Below, in pieces: positions 22,104 to 32,475 of a stretch of DNA of 64,000 bases. Location of the stretch: positions 25,079,772-25,143,771 of the forward strand of contig OX381710.1 of the NCBI GenBank assembly GCA_947462335.1, given 5' to 3'. The notes beneath the pieces are model-generated. The model had not been told where the DNA came from. It saw only the letters and a program-made list of their open reading frames with translations, and ran no database searches. How positions within the stretch are numbered: the first letter of the stretch is position 1; every line of letters begins with the position of its first letter. The translations under genes and the position numbers were made by a program. The stretch is from Harmothoe impar. Taxonomy: Eukaryota > Annelida > Polychaeta > Phyllodocida > Polynoidae.

Positions 22104-23959
22104 CCCCGTCTCGGTCAGCGTGCGGTGACCCCGTCTCGGTCAGCGTGCGGCACCCCCCTCTCGGTCAGCTTGCAGAGACCCCGTCTCGGTCAGCGTGGGG
22201 CATCCCCGTCTCGGTCAGCCTGCTGCACCCCCGTCTCGGTCAGCCTGCAGCACCAGCTTGCGGCGCCCCCGTCTCGGTCAGCGTGCAGCACTTCCGTCTC
22301 AGTCAGCGTGCGGCACCCCCTTCTCCGTCCGAGTGTGACACCCCCGTCTCGGTCAGCGTGCGGCACCCCCGTCTCGGTCAGCTTGCGGCACCAGCTTGCG
22401 GCACCCCAGTCTCGGTCAGCGTGCAGCACCCCCTTATCTGTCGGCTTGCGGCACCCCTTCTCCGTCAGTGTGCGGCAACCCCGTCTCGGTCAGCATGCGG
22501 CACCCCCGTCTCGGTCAGCGTGCAGCACTTCCGTCTCGGTCAGCGTGCGGAACCCCGTCTCGGTCAGCGTGCGGAAACCCCGTCTCGGACAGTGTGCAGG
22601 ACCCCTGTCTAGGTCAGCTTGCGGCACCACCTTGCGGCACCCCCGTCTCGGTCAGCGTGCGGCACCCCCGTCTTGGTCAGCGTGCGGCACCCCTGTCTCG
22701 TCAGCCTGCGACATCCCCGTCTCGGTCAGCGTGCGACATCCCCGTCTCGGTCAGCGTGCGGCACCAGCTTGCGGCACCCCCGTCTTGGTCAGCGTGCAGC
22801 ACTTCCGTCTCGGTCAGCGTGCGGCACCCCTTCTCCGTCAGAGTGCGACACCCCCGTCTCGATCAGCGTGCGGCATCCCCTTCTCGGTCAGCGTGCGGCA
22901 ACCTCCTCTCGGTCAGCGTGCGGCACCCCCGTCTCGGTCAGCGTGCGGCGACCCCGTCTCGGTCAGCGTGCGGCACCCCTGTCTCGGTCAGCGTGCGGCG
23001 ACCCTGTCTCAGCTTGCGGCACCCCCGTCTCGGTCAGCGTGCGGCACCCCCGTCTCGGTCAGCCTGCGGCACCCCCGTCTCGGTCAGCGTGCGGCACCAG
23101 CTTGCGGCACCCCCGGCTCGGTCAGCATGCGGCACCCCCGTCTCGGTCAGCGTGCGGCACCCCCGTCTCGGTCAGTGTGCGGCACCCCCGTCTCGGTCAG
23201 CGTGGGGCACCCCCGTCTCGGTCAGCGTGCGGCACCCCCGTCTCGGTCAGCGTGCGGCACCCCCGTCTCGGTCAGCGTGCGGCACCCCCGTCCCGGTCAA
23301 CTTGTGGCACCCCCTTTTCCGTCAGAGTGCGACACCCCCGTCTCGGTCAGCCTGCGGCACCAGCTTGCGGCAACCCGGTCTCTGTCAGCGTAGGGCACCC
23401 CCTCCTCTGTCAGCTTGCGGCACCCCCTTCTCTGTCAGAGCGCGACACCCCCGTCTCGGTCAGTGTGCGGCACCCCCTTCTCGGTCAGCATGCGGCACCC
23501 CCGTCTCGGTCAGCGTGCGGCACCCCGTCTTGGTCAGTGTGTGGCACCCCAGTCTCGGTCAGCAAGCTGAAACCCAGTAACGGACAGCGTGCGGCACCCC
23601 TGTCTAGGTCAGCGTGCGGCACCACCTTGCGGCACGCCCGTCTTGGTCAGCGTGCGGCACCCCCGTCTCGGTTAGCGTGCGGCACCCCCGTCTCGGTCAG
23701 AGTGCGGCACCCCCGTCTCGGTCAGCATGTGACACCCCTGTCTCGGTCAGCGTGCGGCACCAGCTTGCGGCACCCCCGTCTCGGTCAGCGTGCGGCACCC
23801 ACGTCTCGGTCAGCGTGCGGCATCCCCGTCTCGGTCAGCGTGCGGCACCCCCGTCTCGGTCAGCGTGCGGCACCCCCGTCTCGGTCAGCGTGCGGCACCC
23901 CCGTCTCGGTCAGCGTGCGGCACCCCCGTCTCGGTCAGCGTGCGACACCCCCGTCTCGG

Positions 23960-25035
23960 CTCCTGCTGGCGGATTCACTTCCTGCCAGCGGATCGGAGGG
24001 ATCAGCGGATCGGCGGATCTAAGTTGCTAAGCAACCAGCTTCCATTTGTACACCACACTCTTCTTTCTCATAGAGTCAGGATTTCGTCCATGATTTCTTC
24101 CAGAGACACAACTTCCCACTGTCTTCACAGCGACCACAGAGTTGTGTTCACAACAACCACAGAGTTGTCTTTACAACGACCACAGAGTTCCCTTTCCATG
24201 GACCACAGAGTTGTCTTCACAACGACCACAGTGTTGTCTTCACAACGACCACAGAGTTGTCTTCACAACGACCACAGAATCGTCCTTCCAACAGCAACAG
24301 AATCGTCCTTCCAACAGCAACAGAATCGTCCTTCCCTCTTCTTCCCTTTCCTTCTTCTCGGTCCTGCTTCCTGCTGGCAGATCTGGCGGATCTGGCGGAT
24401 CTGGCGGATCTGGCGGATCCGGCGGATCGGCGGATCGGAGTTGCTAAGCAACCGGCTTCCATTTGTTTACTGCTGGCGGATTCAGCCTCCTGCTGGCGGA
24501 TTTAAATTCTTGTAGGATCGTCCTATAAACAGCCACATAATCGTCATCCTTAGGGCCCCAGAATTGTCCTCTTGAGGGCCACACAATCGTCGTTATAACG
24601 GCCACAGAAACGTCTTCACAACAGCAACAGAATCATCTTCAAATCTGCGACAGAAACGTCTTCACAACACCCACAGAAACCTCTTCACCACAACGGATTC
24701 AGCTTCCTGCTGGCGGATTCAACTTCCTGTTGGCGGATCTGGCGGATCTGGCGGATTGGCGGATCTAAGTTGCTAAGCAACCAGCTTGCACTTGTTTACT
24801 CCTCCTTCTAGAAGAGTTACGATTTCGTCCATGATTTCCACCCACAGAATCGTGCTTCCAACGGTCACAGAGTCGTCTTTCCAACGGCCACAGAATCGTC
24901 CTTCCAATAGTCACAAAGTCGTCCTTCCAATGGCCACACAATCGTCCTTCCCACAGCAACAGAATCGTCCTTCCTTCTCTCTTTTCCTCCTTCCCTCCGG
25001 CGTGTGTTCTTCTTTTGAAACCAAGCTGTCACCAC
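23960..25035 (-). repeat. Repeat-rich leader of the LTR retrotransposon
   Basis: Between the array and the 5' LTR there are three degenerate blocks. Each has GGCGGATC repeats (clearest at 24378-24440), then GTTGCTAAGCAAC (24023-24035, 24440-24452, 24769-24781), then a series of about 24-bp units around CCACAGAATCGTCCTTCCAA or CCACAGAGTTGTCTTCACAA. The GTTGCTAAGCAAC motif is an inverted repeat with one central base and resembles the X-box bound by RFX factors. No convincing reading frame is present. Confidence 0.75.
25021..25034 (-). promoter_or_regulatory. Candidate primer-binding site of the LTR retrotransposon
   Basis: One base inside the 5' LTR the minus strand reads TGGTGACAGCTTGG. It starts with TGG, the complement of a tRNA 3' CCA end. 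The tRNA species was not identified. Confidence 0.45.
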
Positions 25036-25325
25036 TGTAATGGGGAAATGGAGACTAGGAAGAGAAGACAAAACGCAGTACTGTTGTAAACAAAGGTAGT
25101 TCTCTATTGACAGAATCAGGTATGTACATTTATCATCAATCATCAATCATCTATCATCTATCATCTATCATCAGAGCACATCTGTCCATCATCATGGTGA
25201 GTCATAGACTGGCGGATCCTGCTCCTGCAGGCCCTTTTATAGACAGGCCTCTGGTGGTGCCACCTAGTGGGCAGATCAGCACCAGAATCCGCACCAGATC
25301 CGCACCAGAATCCGCCACCACTACA
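25036..25325 (-). repeat. 5' LTR of the retrotransposon (290 bp)
   Basis: Same sequence as the 3' LTR plus one extra 7-bp step. It begins TGTAGTGG and ends CATTACA on the minus strand. TATAAAA lies at 25240-25234, so transcription toward lower coordinates would start in the middle of this LTR and read leader, satellite and Gag. Confidence 0.92.
25234..25240 (-). promoter_or_regulatory. TATA box in the 5' LTR
   Basis: TATAAAAGGGCC on the minus strand, the expected promoter for the retrotransposon RNA. Confidence 0.65.
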
Positions 25326-25505
25326 ATATACTAGGGGTCTATAAGAAGGTCTGTGTCCGTCGATTTTTAAAAGGGCCGTGTCGCCCGTGTCGATTTTTAA
25401 AACGGCCGTGTCGCCGTGTCGCCCATGTCGATTTTTACCCATGTAGAGGCACATCTAGCGGGATCCGCCAGATCCGCCAGGTGACGAAGGATCCGCCACA
25501 GATCC

Positions 25506-25760
25506 GCCACTCCCACTACAGTACTTAACAGTTTAATTGTCTCCAAAATCGTGAAATTTGAGCCTTTGTTCTAGTCTAAAAATGCTCCAAAAGGGGAAGG
25601 GGGGGGGGCTTATTACCGTATTCGACGTAATCCAGGGCGCTTATAAAATTATTTTTATGGCGTTTTAAGTACTTAAGAGTTTAATTGTCTCCAAAATTGG
25701 GAAATCTGAGCCTTTGTTCTAGTCTGAAAATTCCCTAAAAAGGGGGGGGGGCGCTTATTA
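25506..25760. repeat. About 155-bp tandem duplication next to the nested insertion
   Basis: GTACTTAACAGTTTAATTGT with the following 80 bases (about 25518-25605) recurs at about 25669-25755 as GTACTTAAGAGTTTAATTGT. Both copies contain TTTGTTCTAGTCT and end in a G run followed by CTTATTA. Confidence 0.75.
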
Positions 25761-25790
25761 GGGGGAGGGCGCTTATTACGTCGAATACGG
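25616..25790. mobile_element. Small Tc1/mariner-like MITE, TA-flanked, about 175 bp
   Basis: Starts CCGTATTCGACGTAAT and ends with the inverted ATTACGTCGAATACGG, flanked by TA on both sides (25614-25615, 25791-25792). A related end occurs near 11527. It has no coding capacity. The TA duplication suggests Tc1/mariner mobilisation, but this is inferred from ends only. Confidence 0.55.
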
Positions 25791-26562
25791 TACATGCTAT
25801 TTTCAGTCTCAAATATTGTTGATTTACGGCCCATTTGCGAATAGGTGGACTTGCCATGAATTCAAGGGTATGTTTATAGCTGAAGGAGACAAGTCACAGT
25901 GGCTTTTGTTTTCGATAGTGTGGGATTGGAGGCAGGGGTACACATGTTGTTATTGGGTGGGAGTGAAAATGACAGCCTCCCCTTTTCAGCTTGGTACCAA
26001 CTGCTACCAGTAACTCTAAATTCATGAAGGGAACCATTATCCCATGATATAAGGAGCACTACACAACTCTATGAAAAAGTTGCATCAGATCTCTAAAAAT
26101 TGGTCAACAGTGGAGGCTGGAAAAGTTGCATCAGATCTTAATTGGTGCAGCAGAAGAAGAAAGAGGCTCTTACCCGCCGCCTGGTGGATGGACAGGACAC
26201 AACAGCTTCTTGGCCATGCCTCTAGGTGGAGCGTCAGTGTGTTGTCCTTGCCTGCATGCTTTCCTTTATTGAGCTAGATAGTACTAGATCCCAAAGTGGT
26301 GTGCATATTGCAAAACACATTTCCAGCGATTTTCAGACTATAAAGTATGGGCCAAAAGGCATGCCAATGCGAACGTTTGGATCCTTCTATTGAGATAGTG
26401 ATAGTGAAGGTTGGAATAGAAAGTTGTCAGGAAATGTATTGCAAAAGAGTGGGAATTACAATAGAATGTGGGTGGAAAGTGGGATAAGAAAGTGCCTAGG
26501 GAAAATCTCGGAATAGAAAGTGATAAGAGGAAGTATAGAAATAGAAAAGTAGTCAGAGAAAA

Positions 26563-26973
26563 TGCCACTAAAAAACTGTTTTTTCATCACCACAAGCATT
26601 ATTATAAATAACTTTTTTTTAAACATTTTTGATGAAAATTTATGTTTTAAAGGCCAGACCAAAAAAAAAGTTGGTCAGTTGTTTTCATGAACGTAATTTT
26701 CGGAAATGGAAATTTTCTCTTTTTTTTAAAAAAAAATCTTTGTTATTCAAAAATCGAGTTTATTGTGGGTTTTTTAAACTTCATTTTCTCTTCATTTCCG
26801 TACATCAACCAATTGATTTTTTTTTTGCCGTGGGTTCACTGAGAACTTTTGTCAGAGATTCACTTCACTTTTCCATGACACATTCTCAAATTCTCAAAAA
26901 AAAAAAATTTTGCTCGCTCGCACCATTTTTTCAAAAGTGAAATCCACTGATTAAGTGTTTTTTTTATGTGGCC
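26563..26973. mobile_element. Diverged copy of the PIF/Harbinger-type MITE family
   Basis: Begins GCCACTAAAAAACTG with TTTTTCATCACC and ends ATGTGGCC. The interior is very A/T-rich and resembles the copies at 8437-8814 and 38578-38928. The ends are eroded and I could not confirm a target duplication. Confidence 0.5.
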
Positions 26974-27019
26974 AAATGGACAAAATCTTCATTTGCATAT
27001 TTAGTACCAAATTAAAGCT

Positions 27020-27650
27020 TAAACTGTAGGGTGTTTACCTCTAAATTGAAATAATAGGTCCACAAAAATATGAGACCTATCACCAGGAAGAGAAATAGGT
27101 CTGGACTATAATACAAAAGATGGCATATAGATCCAGCATTATTGGGCAGAATGTGAAGCAGGGTCTGAGTGAACTCTTGAAAACTTTCCCATAGCATTCA
27201 ACAGAGAAAAGTGGTCACTCCCTTCAGACAGTACGGGCCATGAAAAGGGATGTTTCTCTACTCCATCTGCTCTACTCAAAATTAAATGGTCCATCATGGC
27301 TTTAACATTCAATGTAGAATAGAAAATCCAAAAGGATATTAAAGCATCACACAATGAACCTATGGATCTATATTGGTATTTATGGACTTTGTAAGTATAT
27401 CCATTACACCATTCACTTAGGAAATCCATTATTAAGCCAATGATATGTCCTAATATAACATAATATCCGTTGATGACCACAATCTAACATGCAATAACTT
27501 TCTTAGAGCTAATAAATTGCATTCTAAGGTGTCCCTAGCTCCGTTATGATTATCCAGGTTTTTCATGCTAATCTAAGCTGCTTAATCATAGTTTCTATGA
27601 GCAAATACATTTAGAATTAACATAGAAAAGTGGAGCTACCAACCAGATGT
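27020..27650 (-). repeat. Dispersed repeat, inverted copy of 50155-50845
   Basis: The inverted complement of this stretch matches 50155-50845 in order: TAGCTCCACTTTTCTAT, AATGCAATTTATTAGCT, GAAAGTTATTGCATGTTAGA, a block on AGTGACCACTTTTCTCTG, and GGTGTTTACC at the end. No transposase or terminal repeats are clear. A 30-bp inverted pair around AGAAAATCCAAAAGGATATT (27316) and its complement near 27700 extends to its right. Confidence 0.65.
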
Positions 27651-29667
27651 AGCGCAAAGACGCTCCTGCCATAAGGCGGTGATTCAGGATCAGAGGAGAT
27701 GATTTAATATCCTTTTGGATTTTCTATTTTGTCTGTATGAGTCCCTGCCATTCAGTTCGATAGTAGACAGCTCTGTAAATCCGTTACAAAGAAAACCATG
27801 CGGACCATGATGGTGCTGGACCATGATGGCAGTGGCCCGTAATGTACTACATGTATAAGCATCAAGTGAACAACAAAAGCCCTCGTTTAGTGTACTGGAA
27901 GCAGTTCACGCCCTCCATTTTTCTTTCTGCACAATATCTGGCCATTAACAAATATCATTTCAATATTCTGAATATTTCTATTTTTGGCCGACCTGCCCAT
28001 TACATTTATATGTCAAAGGATCCTCTCTCGAAATTCCACCAACCTCTCTTCTCTTATAATAGGGTTGCCGGAGGGTCTCGCTGATCGCCCAGTCTGTATC
28101 TGATCCTATGTTAAATAACCCTTTTATGATGTCTTCCCATTTTGTCTAGGGAGCAGATAGAGACGTATAGTTAGCTGGTATCAAGAGATCTTGAAGGGGT
28201 CCATCATACACAGGTTGGAATAAGCATTATAAATTATAAACTATATTACCTAATGTAGTTCAGGGGCAATGTTGACAGTCCCTCAGATTTTGAGTCTGTT
28301 GAACAATATAACTGAGTAACATCTTGACCTGCCATTTGGGATAATTGGCACGGTTTGAAGGCAAATCCATGTATCAACGGGATTCTTTTTTTGTTTGAAG
28401 TGTCTTGTATGTAGGTATGCCATGGGGGGCTTAGAATTAGGCTACATGAAACACTGCTATCTTCTTCAGATAAGCCATCTAAAAATGGTCATTTTAGCTC
28501 AACATTTTGAATAGAAATCTTTTATTGGTAAGTTACCGTAAAATATTGGAGATAGAACTAAATCAACTGGATATGATGTATTTGGAATGGAAATGATACA
28601 ACCTAGCGACAGCCAGCGACAGGGTATCTCCTGGAGGTGATCTGAGGTGTTCTTATCAGTTTTAACATGGTGCAATACCAAATGGCAGCATTGTATAGCA
28701 CCAGTCTCTATGGGGTGCAATGGTGCATGAAGGCCCCTGTTTCAGCATATATCCACCCCAGGTGGCATAGTAGTACAGTAAGAAGACTGCTATGAGTTTT
28801 AATGTTAGCCTTGGCACCAGTCCAAAACCTGTCAGAAGGTTTATCAGGGTGAGGTAGATTCAAACAACTATAGCTATTTTCCTATTTATTGCATCATCAT
28901 AACAAAAGTAGCCTTGGAAATGTGTATATTAGGGCTATTGGTAGATATGCATCATGTTTATGTCATATCGTTTTATAAAAATGGTCCGGCCACCCTACTT
29001 ATATAGTATATATATATAGTTATAATCATTATGATATAATATCATGCCCTTATTCCGTCATACAACTGTTACCTGTCTGGTAGACAACCTGATTGAGGAA
29101 GTTAACGTTAATAAGTCATTGGGTATGGAAAACCTTTCAAATCAAGTTGTCAAGGGTGCGTGAGGTCTATACCTGCCCAGTAAAAAACATTATACATGTA
29201 CAACGTTTCAGAACGTATCGCTATGGCTCTCTATTATGGCCAAACGTTGCATAACCTTAAAAACGTTATTTTGACGTAAAATAAACGTGTTTTTTAGCCA
29301 AAACAATGTGCCTTTTTTCAAAGACTATCTGAAGAGACAGGTCAGAGCATGACAGAACAATCACAGAGACAGTTCAGACCATGTGAGCTGTGGAAAGGGC
29401 TGGTGAAGTAGGGTAAGGGCAGTCTTGGGGACCCAGCCAATAACTAGTGTGTTCTTGGCTGAGAGGAGTCTTTCTCTTGACTTGAAAAATACTGGGGGAG
29501 GGGGGGGGGTATTTGTATTGGACGAAAAGTGTGTTTTGGGGGAACCACCTTAGTCCCGATCGTTCCTGGACCCTCCACTGTGTGGACGGTTACATAATCA
29601 GGTGGAGGAGCCTGGATGGGGGAGGGATGGAGGAGGCTGGAGGAACCATGACACCACATGTGGGTGG
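27651..29667. other. Intergenic stretch without a gene
   Basis: No coding exon is recognised. Near 29172-29300 the sequence CCCAGTAAAAAAC followed by ACGTT-rich DNA resembles the ends of the element at 45589-46886 and is probably a fragment of that family. TA-rich simple sequence lies near 29006-29020. Confidence 0.4.
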
Positions 29668-30367
29668 TGGGGCTCTAAAGTGAAAAGGGAGGACTTGATT
29701 TAAACAATTAATTCATTTTGCAATGATTATATTTGGACTTAAGGTATAGATGCACATTAAACCAAGTTATTCAAAGTATAATTCTGAGTGTCAAAAGTGA
29801 TGCAGTGAGAAATTTGCTGGGAGTTTGAGGAAAATTTTAGAAAATTTTGAAAATATTGACATAATTTGGTAAAATATAACACAGGCTGTTACCAAAATTC
29901 GCGACATTTCAACGTACTAAATTCGCGACATTTTTAGGAATACCCCTAAAAAAAGGCCCCACCCTAAGAATAGGGTAAAAAAAAAGCCCCCCCCCCTTTG
30001 AATACCCCTTAAAAAAATTTGCCCCCTCCCTCAAATGCTCACCCCCCCCCCCCCCAGTCATAAATAATGAACCCTCCCTTAGGCTACATAAGTACTTTGG
30101 CACCTGTACTATCTGGACAGAACCCCAGATATATATCCTATATCATACTTTTAATAACTATGGTGTCATGTGCATCTATAGAACTAATCAAATACAGGAT
30201 ACTGGGTGGTTAGGAGAAAAAGGGACTTTGGCACCTGGACTACTTTAAAAAAAAAGCATACATCATAATTTGAATAATTTGGTTTAAAGATGTATCTATA
30301 CCTAAAGTCCAACTATAATCATTGCAAAATGCCTTCATTTTTTAAAGTTAAGGAGTAGTGAGCCCCA
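29668..30367. mobile_element. Inverted-repeat element, about 700 bp
   Basis: GGGGCTC near 29669 and GAGCCCC near 30360 mark the ends. The internal arms about 29715-29777 (CATTTTGCAATGATTATATT) and about 30265-30335 are inverted copies over roughly 70 bp. Between them are C-rich tracts and two copies of ACTTTGGCACCTG (about 30090 and 30225). No coding sequence is present. The terminus near 30067 (AATGAACCCTCCCTTA) resembles the 51-54 kb element. Confidence 0.5.
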
Positions 30368-32194
30368 GCCCCTGTGACTCCATCCCCATGGTATCAAGTG
30401 TCCTAGAACAACCACAGTGTTGATAATAATCTGGTGCTAATTAGGTGCAGGTGACCAAGGGGTCGCCGGGCGTCGGGAGTCAGATCTACAGATAACCATT
30501 GGGACGGGACTGGGACGTATATGTATTGGGGGGGGGGGGGGGGGGGGGGGGCACACCCAACCTTTGGGCTGGAGGAGAGGCTGGAGGAGTGGTTGGAGAT
30601 CGAGCTAACAGGGTGTGCATGGCAATCGATGCCAGATGGAATGCTCAAAACCAAAATTTACAGATTTTGGCTGAGGAAAATGGGATTGCAGATATCCCTG
30701 CTGTTTATTCTCAGAATCTATTTTTGCCAGGAAATTATTGTGTGACCTGGCGGCTTAGCGATGCACCCACTTCCTCACCCACACCCATCTGCTTGCCTGG
30801 AATGTGATTATAGACTGGTGTGACACATGCTTTGAGGGTAGTTTTATAAAGTATATATTTCTGCTCTCGGAATTGAAAAATAATCAAATGTTCCAGAAAT
30901 GATTTATACCTTCAATTGTTCAATTAATCAACACATTCCGCTTAATAACCCCGACCCTGAGCTATTTGTGTTGTAAACCACATGCTCAATGTGGGGTCCC
31001 TGCCAAATGGAACAGAGCTGTCAAAGAACTCATCTTCAATTTCAAATCAGGAAATCCTGCAGTTGCTAAAAAGTGCAGGCCTATTTCTCCAACTCGCTGT
31101 AAAAGGGCGGAAGGATTGCACATAGACATATGTTAAACTCTATAAATAACCATAAAATGTTAACAGGTTTGGTCCACCACAATAAAGGGTGTCGTTATGT
31201 ATCTGACCACCAGCCTCATGGACCAGCAATGCAGCGAGCGATGTGGGCCAACTATTATATTGTGGACTAGTATTGCCGTTTGAGCACAGAAATATGTAAG
31301 CGTCTTGTTTGTATTGTTTGTACTTGTAAACTTCACGACACCGTTTATTAAGACATGTTATGTTGAAATCTATGGGAGAAATACAGATCGATGATATAAA
31401 CTGAACCATGGTCATTATAGCATGTAGGAATTACATCACGTCACCAGCAAGACATGTGGAATTCAAAGGCGAATTTAAAGCACCCTCTTTCAAAGGGAAT
31501 GCACATGATTGTAGCATATAGATACTGTACCGAATTTGCCGGAAGATGGGGGAAATCGAGATAGTCCCACGAGAATTCAGAAAATATTAACTTTGAATCG
31601 TTTTGCATCCTGCCTTTGTATTGGTGTTATTTGAAAGGTTTGAGGTACTTTGAGGGCACAAGATTATCAGATGCATTTCAAACGTCCCTATCACAGTTCA
31701 TTAATGCATCTTATAACGGTTCGGGAGCACACTTGTATATCCAAGTTTATTTTACTGGGTTTACTTTTATCTTGGTGAATTCAGAGGGGTTCGACCTGAC
31801 GGAAATTTATAGATTTAGCTGATTTAACCTGATTGAAGGGGTTTAGTAGTGTATTAATGCACCCAGGGAAATTTTGAAATCGTACCTTCAGATTAGCGTA
31901 TTCTGAAAGTTTTGGGGCATTTTGTTGTACAGTTTCAGCCAGGCCTGTCTGTGGCCTACTACGAAGTGATGTCTTGCCTTTGTTGGTTTTATGAATAAGA
32001 AGGTGATCGACCCAGAGTGTCAACGTTTTGCTGTTGGAGTAGCTGTGCAATATATAATACAGGGGCAAAACTGCGTTTGTCAATGTCATATTACACAGAT
32101 GGATACGCCACTGTGTCTATAGGGCCTTAGCAAGATGATCAGTGGATAGCGCCATTCCCACTGGTACTAGGTCTATTCCCAGTACTCACAGCAA
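30368..32194. other. Intergenic stretch without a gene
   Basis: Holds a 23-base G run near 30529-30551. I recognise no exon. The start of a SINE-related sequence (AGCAAGATGATCAGTGG) is visible from about 32129. Confidence 0.4.
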
Positions 32195-32372
32195 CCAGCT
32201 TAGCCAAATCTCGTGGCCGAGATTAGGGTACAAGCAGGGTGCAGGTATTGTGAATAGGTTGTACCTGGACACTCCTAATGTCACCTGTGTCTAGTACAGT
32301 GTAGTGGTTAGCACTGTGGACTCGTGATGCAGAGTACTGGAGTTCAAATCTCTTCCAGGCAATGCCTGGTAA
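32195..32372 (+). repeat. tRNA-derived SINE, left arm of a head-to-head pair
   Basis: Contains pol III-like boxes: TAGTGGTTAGCA (A-box) near 32300 and GAGTTCAAATC (B-box) near 32340. Upstream lies a conserved non-tRNA part (ATCTCGTGGCCGAGATTAGG). A diverged copy lies at 50885-51090, split by a later insertion. Confidence 0.7.
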
Positions 32373-32475
32373 TCAAATTGCAATCAAATAAGTAAAGCAA
32401 TTTTGGAAACAGAATACATTATTCACAATACTAAAGAAATTTAGAAATATGTATTTAAAGGACATAGTGTTATTT

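Larger units (their letters stand above)
13571..23959. repeat. 10.4-kb satellite array of a 25-bp unit, about 415 copies
   Basis: The consensus unit on the plus strand is GCGGCACCCCCGTCTCGGTC followed by AGCGT. Common variants change GTCTCGG to TTCTCTG, TTCTCCG or CTCTTGG, GCGTG to GCATG or GCTTG, and GCGGC to GCAGC or GCGAC. A recurring 13-bp short unit (CGGCACCAGCTTG) lacks 12 bases. The plus strand contains no stop codon in any frame, so three overlapping frames stay open for about 9-10 kb and encode the same 25-residue repeat. The minus strand, which is the sense strand of the retrotransposon, has a TGA in nearly every unit. I therefore treat the array as non-coding leader sequence of the element. 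Larger duplications of 1,102 and 3,981 bp lie inside it. Confidence 0.95.
11927..25325 (-). mobile_element. Non-autonomous LTR retrotransposon with Gag and a 10.4-kb satellite, target duplication ATAT
   Basis: Two direct repeats, 283 bp (11927-12209) and 290 bp (25036-25325), differ only by one 7-bp step in a CATCTAT run. On the minus strand each starts TGTAGTGG and ends CCATTACA, the TG...CA rule with short inverted ends. The insertion is flanked by a direct ATAT at 11923-11926 and 25326-25329. Order on the minus strand: 5' LTR with a TATA box, a tRNA-complementary candidate primer site, a 1.1-kb repeat-rich leader, the 25-bp array (23959 to 13571), the Gag frame (13571 to 12045), a polypurine tract, and the 3' LTR. 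No protease, reverse transcriptase, RNase H or integrase motif is visible, so it would need enzymes in trans. This resembles gag-only terminal-repeat elements known from plants. Near-identical LTRs imply recent insertion. Confidence 0.88.
11828..25452. mobile_element. 222-bp MITE split by an LTR retrotransposon (outer element)
   Basis: The outermost sequence is GTGCCTCTACATGGGTA at 11828-11844 and its exact inverted complement at 25436-25452. These 17-bp inverted ends are flanked by a direct six-base duplication, ATCTAG, at 11822-11827 and 25453-25458. Removing the LTR retrotransposon (11927-25325) and one copy of its ATAT duplication leaves a 222-bp element. Both halves of it carry several copies of a CCGTGTCGATTTTTA motif in the same orientation. 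It encodes nothing. Six-base target duplications do not by themselves assign a superfamily, so I leave the class open. Confidence 0.8.

Noticed and set aside
13571..23959. CRISPR array
   Set aside because: The 25-bp units are contiguous with no unique spacers, and the DNA is from an animal.
13443..24515. Giant plus-strand proteins of about 3,300, 3,050 and 2,850 residues
   Set aside because: All three frames are open only because the 25-bp unit lacks stop codons. They lie antisense to the retrotransposon, and the encoded repeat is the same in each frame.
11828..25452. Polinton/Maverick element (six-base duplication, inverted ends, over 13 kb)
   Set aside because: There is no DNA polymerase B, integrase, packaging ATPase or capsid gene. 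Removing the LTR element leaves only 222 bp.
29006..29020. TATA-box promoter
   Set aside because: Plain TA simple repeat with no downstream gene.
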